Positions 58,718 to 64,000 of a stretch of DNA of 64,000 nucleotides are shown here, one piece after another (position 1 is the first letter of the stretch; every line of letters begins with the position of its first letter). The stretch covers positions 620,001 through 684,000 of the forward strand of contig NZ_JBFDTP010000002.1 in assembly GCF_040719375.1 (NCBI RefSeq). Direction: 5' to 3'. Both the position numbers and the translations under genes were made by a program. The notes under the pieces were generated by a model. That model was not told the origin of the DNA, did no database searches, and worked only from the letters and a program-made list of their open reading frames with translations. The DNA is from Clostridium sp. AN503 (lineage in GTDB: Bacteria; Bacillota; Clostridia; Lachnospirales; Lachnospiraceae).

Positions 58718-60043
58718 CTGAACGATAAAACGGCTTCCGCCCCCTGGATTGTCAAGGACCGTGATCGTGCCGCCGTGAAGCTCCACCAGTTCTTTGGCAA
58801 TGCTTAAGCCCAGGCCGAAATGTTTTTTATCATTTCTGGAGGCGTCGCCCCGGTAGAACCGGTCAAAGATATGCTGCTTCAATTCGTCGGGGATACCCCT
58901 GCCGCGATCCTGGACTTCGAAGACAGTCCTCTCGCAGTCGGTGCTTAAGCGTCGGGTGCCGTGTTTTAGGTAAGCCTTTATGGTGATCTCCCCGCCCTCC
59001 GGCGAGTAGGAGACGGCGTTGTCCAACAGGATGGAAAGCACCTGTTCCAAACGCTGTCTGTCCGCTGTGATCCGGGGGAGCGGCTCCTCCGGGAGCGTCA
59101 GGGACAGCTTTAAATGTTTTTCCCGGCATAGGGGAAGAAAGGACTCATAGGCTTCGATCAGCAGAGTGTCGGTCTCGACACTCTGTTTTTTTAAGGTCCA
59201 GTTCCCGGCGTCGGAGGAGGCAAGGAGCAGCATATCGCTGACCAGGCGGGCCATGCGGCTGCATTCCTTGTCGATGTTTGTAAGGAGGGCCGGTGCATCC
59301 TGCGTTTCATCCGCTGCGTGAGGGATGTCCGCTGCAGGGCTGTCCTTTAGCACTGATACGGCGGACCGGATGACTGCCAGGGGAGAACGCAGTTCATGGG
59401 ATGCGGCGGCAATGAATTCAACCTGCTTTTTTACACCGTCCCTGGCGGGTTTTAATGCGCGGCCAGTGAGATGCCAGCTCACAAAGAAGATGCAGATGAT
59501 CCCTGTCACGTTCAGCAGCAGAAAAATGGGAAGGCTTTTCAAAATCAGTGTGGAGCGGGGCGTGATATAGGTTAAAAGCAGCAGGCTTTTGGAGGAAGCC
59601 ATCACGCACATCCGTCCGTAGTAGGAATCGCCGCTGTCTCCTTTTATCTGGAAGACGGAGGACTGCTCTATGGAGGAGGATACGGGAGGATGGGAGGCCT
59701 CTATATTTTCCTCCGCTGCTTTTTGAAGTCCCAGTTCGATGAGGCGGCCTCTGGCTGTCGGGGGCGTCCAGGAGCCAGAGTACATGAGCGGAGAACCGTT
59801 TTCCTCCACATGGATGACGGCGCGGTTGGCAGCTTCCGTCTGAGCCAGGAATGCATCGCTTATGATGGGATCCGTCTGAAGATGGGAGCTGACTGACAGC
59901 CACAGATTCTGAAAGGCGGCAGTTTCGCCGTGTTCCCTGGAGGTGATATTCCACATAAAAATACAGGTCAGAAGGATTATCAGGATCAGCCCGGTCAGAA
60001 CCGTATAATGTATGGCAAGTTTTTTCTGAACATCTTTAAACAT
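58712..60043 (-). CDS. Sensor histidine kinase
   Basis: This 443-residue membrane kinase has two transmembrane segments (about 10-32 and 163-187) flanking an extracellular sensor domain of about 130 residues. It then has the H-box ASHELRSPLAVIRSAV, N-box QVLSILLDNAVSYSPEG, G1 DRGRGIP, F-box DRFYRGD and G2 FGLGLSIAKELVELHGG. All catalytic elements are intact. The start at 60041-60043 overlaps the 3' end of the response regulator gene by a few bases. It is transcribed away from an ABC importer that it probably regulates. Confidence 0.93.
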   Translation of the reverse strand: MFKDVQKKLAIHYTVLTGLILIILLTCIFMWNITSREHGETAAFQNLWLSVSSHLQTDPIISDAFLAQTEAANRAVIHVEENGSPLMYSGSWTPPTARGRLIELGLQKAAEENIEASHPPVSSSIEQSSVFQIKGDSGDSYYGRMCVMASSKSLLLLTYITPRSTLILKSLPIFLLLNVTGIICIFFVSWHLTGRALKPARDGVKKQVEFIAAASHELRSPLAVIRSAVSVLKDSPAADIPHAADETQDAPALLTNIDKECSRMARLVSDMLLLASSDAGNWTLKKQSVETDTLLIEAYESFLPLCREKHLKLSLTLPEEPLPRITADRQRLEQVLSILLDNAVSYSPEGGEITIKAYLKHGTRRLSTDCERTVFEVQDRGRGIPDELKQHIFDRFYRGDASRNDKKHFGLGLSIAKELVELHGGTITVLDNPGGGSRFIVQL

Positions 60044-60047
60044 CCTT

Positions 60048-60737
60048 TCATTCCTCCTGCCTGTTACAGGCTTCCAGCCGGTATCCGACGCCATGTACCG
60101 TGGACAGCTTCACAGGTGCATCCAGTGCTTTGAGCCTGCGCCTGAGAAAGTAGATATAGTTGTCCAGGTTTCCGTCCTCCACTTCACTTGAGGAGCCCCA
60201 GATATAAGATAAGAGTGCTTCCCTGGTTAACGTGCGACCGGGATTTTTCATAAAATACCCGAGCAGGGCCGTTTCCTTTTTTGACAGTGTGAGCACGGTC
60301 CCCTCATAGCGCAGCTCATGCTGTCCGGGGGAAAGGGACATGCCCTCCACGGTCAGGCAGCCGTCCTCTTCCATACGTCCCTGCCGTCTGGTGACTGCGC
60401 GGATGCGGGCCAGCAGTTCTTCCACGGCAAACGGCTTTACAATATAGTCGTCAGCCCCTGCATCCAGGCCATGGATCCGGTCGTTAAGCCCGTCTAAGGC
60501 TGTGGAGAAGATCGCGGGGGTGTGGATGTTCCGGCGGCGCAGGGCCTGCAGAAGCGTCAGGCCGTCCATCTCCGGCAGCATCCGGTCTATGATCAGGCAG
60601 TCGTAGACCTGGGAACAGCCGTAGAGCAGCCCGTCTGTGCCGGTATGGCACAGATCTGTCTCATACCCCGCCTTTTTCAGAGAGATCATCAGCGTCTCAC
60701 ATAACGCCCTGTCGTCTTCTACCAGTAAGATTTTCAT
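60048..60737 (-). CDS. OmpR/PhoB-family response regulator
   Basis: This 229-residue regulator has a receiver domain (phospho-acceptor D51 in IIDRMLP, acidic pocket E7/D8/D9, KPF lysine) and a C-terminal winged HTH (about 130-225, LTREALLSYIWGSSSEVEDGNLDNYI in pieces). It forms an operon with the downstream kinase and is divergent from a sugar-type ABC importer. The ATG at 60735-60737 is the normal family start; the frame extends upstream without family similarity. Confidence 0.94.
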   Translation of the reverse strand: MKILLVEDDRALCETLMISLKKAGYETDLCHTGTDGLLYGCSQVYDCLIIDRMLPEMDGLTLLQALRRRNIHTPAIFSTALDGLNDRIHGLDAGADDYIVKPFAVEELLARIRAVTRRQGRMEEDGCLTVEGMSLSPGQHELRYEGTVLTLSKKETALLGYFMKNPGRTLTREALLSYIWGSSSEVEDGNLDNYIYFLRRRLKALDAPVKLSTVHGVGYRLEACNRQEE

Positions 60738-60789
60738 GCTTTTTCTCCATATTCTATCCTGTGTTTCACATTTACAGTGTATCATATAA

Positions 60790-60842
60790 ATCTCTAAAAT
60801 ATCTAAAAAAATAGAGAAGTTATTTCCAGTTTTTTTAGAGAT
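60790..60842. promoter_or_regulatory. Inverted repeats in the response regulator/ABC importer divergent region
   Basis: ATCTCTAAAA (60790-60799) and TTTTAGAGAT (60833-60842) form a 10-bp inverted pair 33 nt apart, and a further TAGAGA (60812-60817) sits between them. These half-sites are candidates for binding by the adjacent response regulator or for AT-rich promoter control. Confidence 0.4.
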
Positions 60843-60893
60843 GCGTCTGGTAAGATGAATGTAAGCTGCCAAAAAGAGGAGGAAAAAGATATT

Positions 60894-63146
60894 ATGACGA
60901 AATTATTTAAAAAGACATGGCGCAGGGGGCTGGCGATTGCTTCTGCCGTTTTGCTTGCGGCGGGAACGCTGGCCGGATGCGGCGCGGGGACATCTGCGGG
61001 AGGAACCGGAAGTGATGTATCGCAGCCTGGCGCAGATTCTTCTCAGACAGGAACTGCCAAAGGACGTTTTATGGAAACGGAGATTGCCCTGCCGGAGGAG
61101 ATGGAGGATATGCATCTGCTCACAGCTGTTTGGCAGGAAGATAAAAGTATTGAAGTCTATTTTTATGACGGGAAGTCATCTTACTACAGCTACACCTATG
61201 ATGGCTCTGGCTGGACAGAGAATCAGGACGTCCCCGTGCTGCCGGATGGCATCCGGATGAGCCGGATCTTCCGGGGCGGGGATGGAAAATTGTATGCAGG
61301 AGGACATGGGGCCGGGTATATGTTTCATCTGTTTGAGATCTCAGAAACCGGGGAGGCGGCGGAGGTGTTTGCAGACGTCTTTAAAATCCCGGAAGGAAAA
61401 GATTATGGGCCGATCCCGGATTATATGAACGTGCTGGAAAACGGGAACCTGCTCATGTCCCAGGTAGCGGGAGCCGGGGTCTATGATCCGGAGGGGAAAA
61501 AGCTGTTTTCCCTGCCGCAGGAGTTTATCGGCATGGATATGCGTCTGCCGGCCTATGCGGGAGCAGACTACTATCTGACTCTGGATGACGGCGGCGGACG
61601 GCTGGCGCTCTATGATACCAATACAGGAGTGGAGAGCGGAAGCTTTGAGATACCGGAAAAAACCATGGAAAGCAGGATGGGCATGCTGCTGACCGGAGAC
61701 GGGGAAGGCGGTTTCTACGCGGCAGGGCCAAGCGGCCTCTATCACACGGGAAGGAACGGGACGGTCTGGGAACAGCTCATTGACGGGAGCCTCAATTCCA
61801 TGGGCCGCCAGGACCTGACCATCCGCGGTTTTTTCACGGGAAGCGATGGAAGCTATTATGGAATCTATACGACAACCGGAGAAGAAAAGGTGCTGTTCCT
61901 GCACTATGTATATAACAGTACCGTGGACACGGTGCCTCCGGAGACGGTGAGTGTTTACTCGCTGCGGGATAATAAAGCGGTGCGCCAGGCAGCCGCCATC
62001 CTGCAGAAGAATAACCCGCAGGTGCGGGTGGATTTCCGGGTTGCAGTGGAGGATGAAGAGGAGGCTGTGACAGAGGATGTGATCCGTGCACTGAACACGG
62101 AGCTTTTAAACGGAAAGGGCGCGGATGTGCTGATCCTGGATGGCCTTCCGGCAAAAAGCTACCGGGAAAAGGGAATCCTGGCAGATATGACGACGTTTGC
62201 AGACAGCCTGAAACCGCAGCTGCTGCCCAATGTGGCGGATGCGTTTGACACAGAGGACGGTAAAGTCTACTATCTTCCCGCCAGACTGATGCTGCCTGTG
62301 ATCTATGGAAAACAGGAGGCGGTGGAAGCTCACCAGTCCTTAGACAAGATGAAGGCTTACCAGGGCCAGACACCGCTGTTTTCCGCTGATCTCTATGAAA
62401 ATATGCTGCGTCAGACTGCTTACACCTGTTACCAGGAAATATTCAATGAGGACGGTTCCGCCGACGCGGAGGCCTTGCGGAAGTTCCTGGAATCCGTTAA
62501 GACCGCCGGAGAGCAGTCGAATGCCAGGTCAGAGTACACGGAAACAGAGATGAAGCGGTTTAACGTGAACAATACCGTGCTGCCGGATGGCTTTGGACGT
62601 CAGGATGCGTTCAGTCTGACAATCGGCGAATGCGCCGCTGCAGTGGAAATCCTAAGCTCCTTAGACAGCGCCATGCTGCCATTCTCAGCCGCGGGCAAGG
62701 GCGGATACACGATCCAGGATGTGAATGGGAGCTACAAACCCGACACTCTGGTGGGGATCAACGCTTCCGCCGCCAATCCGGCGGGGGCCGAGGAATTTAT
62801 GAGAGTCCTGTTTGGGAATGAGGTGCAGGATCAGTCTCTCTGGAACGGGTTTCCGGTGAGGAGTGACAGTCTGGAGAGCTGGAAGAATATGGAGAAGGAA
62901 AATACGGTCAGCGTCAGCAGCAATGCGACCGGTATGTCCTTAGAAGGAGAGTGGCCTACGGCGCCACAGCGGGCGGCGATCGTGGAGCTGGTGAAAAAGG
63001 CCCATACGCCGGTGCTGGTAGACCCGTCCGTGATGCAGATGATCGTGGATGGCTCGAAGGATTATATGGATGGGAAAGAGAGTGTGGAAGGAGCGGTATC
63101 GGCCATTGAGAATAAGATCAGGATCTACATGGCGGAACGGGAATAA
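60894..63146 (+). CDS. Large ABC transporter solute-binding lipoprotein (750 aa) with N-terminal beta-propeller-like region
   Basis: The signal peptide ends in lipobox LAGC (Cys about 25), followed by a Gly/Ser/Thr tether. Residues about 55-350 are beta-rich with short repeating strands (YSYTYDGSGWTENQDV; GRNGTVWEQLIDGS; FFTGSDGSYYGIYTT) that look like a beta-propeller. Residues about 370-740 form a family-1 extracellular solute-binding domain (VRVDFRVAVEDEEEA; GADVLILDGLPAKSYREKGILADM; YYLPARLMLPVIYG). Ordinary sugar-binding lipoproteins have about 430 residues. It precedes a MalF-like permease, so it feeds a carbohydrate-type ABC importer; the ligand is unknown. Confidence 0.82.
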   Translation: MTKLFKKTWRRGLAIASAVLLAAGTLAGCGAGTSAGGTGSDVSQPGADSSQTGTAKGRFMETEIALPEEMEDMHLLTAVWQEDKSIEVYFYDGKSSYYSYTYDGSGWTENQDVPVLPDGIRMSRIFRGGDGKLYAGGHGAGYMFHLFEISETGEAAEVFADVFKIPEGKDYGPIPDYMNVLENGNLLMSQVAGAGVYDPEGKKLFSLPQEFIGMDMRLPAYAGADYYLTLDDGGGRLALYDTNTGVESGSFEIPEKTMESRMGMLLTGDGEGGFYAAGPSGLYHTGRNGTVWEQLIDGSLNSMGRQDLTIRGFFTGSDGSYYGIYTTTGEEKVLFLHYVYNSTVDTVPPETVSVYSLRDNKAVRQAAAILQKNNPQVRVDFRVAVEDEEEAVTEDVIRALNTELLNGKGADVLILDGLPAKSYREKGILADMTTFADSLKPQLLPNVADAFDTEDGKVYYLPARLMLPVIYGKQEAVEAHQSLDKMKAYQGQTPLFSADLYENMLRQTAYTCYQEIFNEDGSADAEALRKFLESVKTAGEQSNARSEYTETEMKRFNVNNTVLPDGFGRQDAFSLTIGECAAAVEILSSLDSAMLPFSAAGKGGYTIQDVNGSYKPDTLVGINASAANPAGAEEFMRVLFGNEVQDQSLWNGFPVRSDSLESWKNMEKENTVSVSSNATGMSLEGEWPTAPQRAAIVELVKKAHTPVLVDPSVMQMIVDGSKDYMDGKESVEGAVSAIENKIRIYMAERE

Positions 63147-63168
63147 GAAGAGCAGGAGGAGGGAGCCG

Positions 63169-63975
63169 GTGTGGATGTTTCTGGCTCCCAGCCTGATTGG
63201 CATCCTGGTCTTTGTGCTGATTCCTTTTCTGGACGCGGTGCGAAGGTCGTTTTTTGACAGCACAGGGAAAGCGTTCCAGGGGCTTTCTGTGTACCGGGGT
63301 ATCTGTACAAATAGCGCGTTCCGTCTGGCGGCGGCCAATACCCTGCGGTTCATGGCTGTTGCGCTGCCGCTTCTTATGGTATTGTCCTTTGCGCTTTCCC
63401 TGCTGGTCTACAGCTTCAACCGGGAGGCCGGCTTTTTTAAGACCGTGCTGGTGCTGCCGGTGGCGGTCCCGGCAGCCAGCGTTATCCTGTTATGGCGGAT
63501 GGTGTTCTGTGCTGACGGGATCGTCAACGGGATATTCCGCCTGGAGGTGGACTGGATCTATGGGGACAGTTCCTTCTGGGTGCTGGTGTTGGCTTATCTG
63601 TGGAAAAATACAGGTTATCAGATGCTTTTATGGCTGGCTGCCCTTTCCGGGATACCAGACAGCCTCTATGAAGCCGCGGAAGTGGACGGGGCGGGGGCGG
63701 TTACGAAACTGCGCTACATCACGCTGCCCCAGGTAAAAAGCGCCACGGGCATGATCCTGTTTCTGGCGGTGGTCAATTCCTTTAAGGTGTTCCGGGAAGC
63801 ATACGTGGTGGCAGGTTCCTATCCCAACGACAGGATCTATATGCTGCAGCATTTGTTCAACCACTGGTTCTTAAATCTGGATGTGCAGAAAATGAGCGGC
63901 GGAGCAGTGCTCCTTACGATCGTGATCGCCGTGCCGGTGGTCATTGGAACTATGAAAAAGGAGAGAGAGGTATGA
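63169..63975 (+). CDS. ABC transporter permease, carbohydrate uptake type (MalF/UgpA-like)
   Basis: This membrane subunit of about 268 residues has six spans. It has the family N-terminus APSLIGILVFVLIPFLDAVRRSFFD and the EAA loop YEAAEVDGAGAVTKLRYITLPQVK that contacts the ATPase. The start is uncertain: GTG at 63169 or ATG at 63175, both shortly after GGAGGAGGG; earlier in-frame ATGs lie inside the binding-protein gene. Its stop overlaps the next start (ATGA). Confidence 0.9.
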   Translation: MWMFLAPSLIGILVFVLIPFLDAVRRSFFDSTGKAFQGLSVYRGICTNSAFRLAAANTLRFMAVALPLLMVLSFALSLLVYSFNREAGFFKTVLVLPVAVPAASVILLWRMVFCADGIVNGIFRLEVDWIYGDSSFWVLVLAYLWKNTGYQMLLWLAALSGIPDSLYEAAEVDGAGAVTKLRYITLPQVKSATGMILFLAVVNSFKVFREAYVVAGSYPNDRIYMLQHLFNHWFLNLDVQKMSGGAVLLTIVIAVPVVIGTMKKEREV

Positions 63976-64000
63976 GAAAAAAATATCTGACAGGGGGTAT
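63972..64000 (+). CDS. Start of a further gene, probably the second ABC permease (MalG-like), cut by the window end
   Basis: ATG at 63972 overlaps the permease stop (ATGA) and opens MRKKYLTGG before the window ends. Identification as the partner permease is from operon logic only. Confidence 0.5.

Noticed and set aside
1..64000. Phage-defence island, prophage, biosynthetic gene cluster or tRNA/rRNA genes
   Set aside because: No restriction, Cas, Abi, integrase, capsid, NRPS/PKS or lanthipeptide genes and no tRNA cloverleaf or rRNA sequence were recognised on either strand.

Overview
The window looks like a chromosomal segment of a Clostridia-class Firmicute, most likely a Lachnospiraceae gut anaerobe of the Enterocloster/Hungatella/Clostridium symbiosum type. 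This rests on moderate GC content, strong GGAGG ribosome sites with frequent TTG/GTG starts, the Firmicute orders rimP-nusA-ylxR-ylxQ-infB-rbfA-nrnA-truB-ribF and hprK-murB-rapZ-whiA-crh, and serine-type HPr regulation. The species call is inference. No rRNA, tRNA, CRISPR array, phage or conjugative genes were seen.

Layout. (1) 1-4.7 kb: the end of a PAS-GGDEF diguanylate cyclase, an orphan ABC ATPase and an MBL-fold hydrolase. (2) 3.8-13.9 kb: a catabolic cluster made of a LysR regulator divergent from MmgE/PrpD - aconitase-type large subunit - small subunit - second MmgE/PrpD - PatB-type PLP lyase - TctC-TctB-TctA tripartite tricarboxylate transporter. It looks like a complete import-and-degrade module for an unidentified polycarboxylate and is the best candidate for an undescribed system here. 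(3) 14-23.6 kb: the nusA-infB translation operon, with an unusually long repeat-rich IF-2. (4) 23.6-30 kb: a LysR remnant without its DNA-binding domain, a DUF1846 protein, a glycoside-hydrolase-like lipoprotein, and a frameshifted anion transporter divergent from a Crp/Fnr-type regulator. (5) 30-46 kb: housekeeping genes (uvrC, hprK, murB, rapZ, whiA, crh-like, dnaE, pfkA, frameshifted dusB, greA, lysS). A 265-bp fold-back element flanked by a 9-bp duplication sits exactly at the uvrC stop codon. (6) 46-50.5 kb: accessory genes (R2K-like ATP-grasp protein, TetR regulator with ATC hydrolase, tandem DUF305 protein, MarR). (7) 50.5-58.7 kb: a MarR-controlled PatB + dicarboxylate/amino-acid symporter unit, an NhaC antiporter, a membrane acyltransferase, and a LysR divergent from an NCS2-like permease + phosphoribosyltransferase. 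(8) 58.7-64 kb: a two-component system divergent from a sugar-type ABC importer with a very large binding protein, cut by the window end.

The accessory part follows a recurring plan: a one-component regulator (LysR, MarR, TetR, Crp) or a two-component pair stands next to a transporter and one to five enzymes, often with a visible palindromic operator. Two reading frames (dusB and the SLC13-like transporter) are each broken by a single-base length change in a short homopolymer. These could be real lesions or sequence errors.
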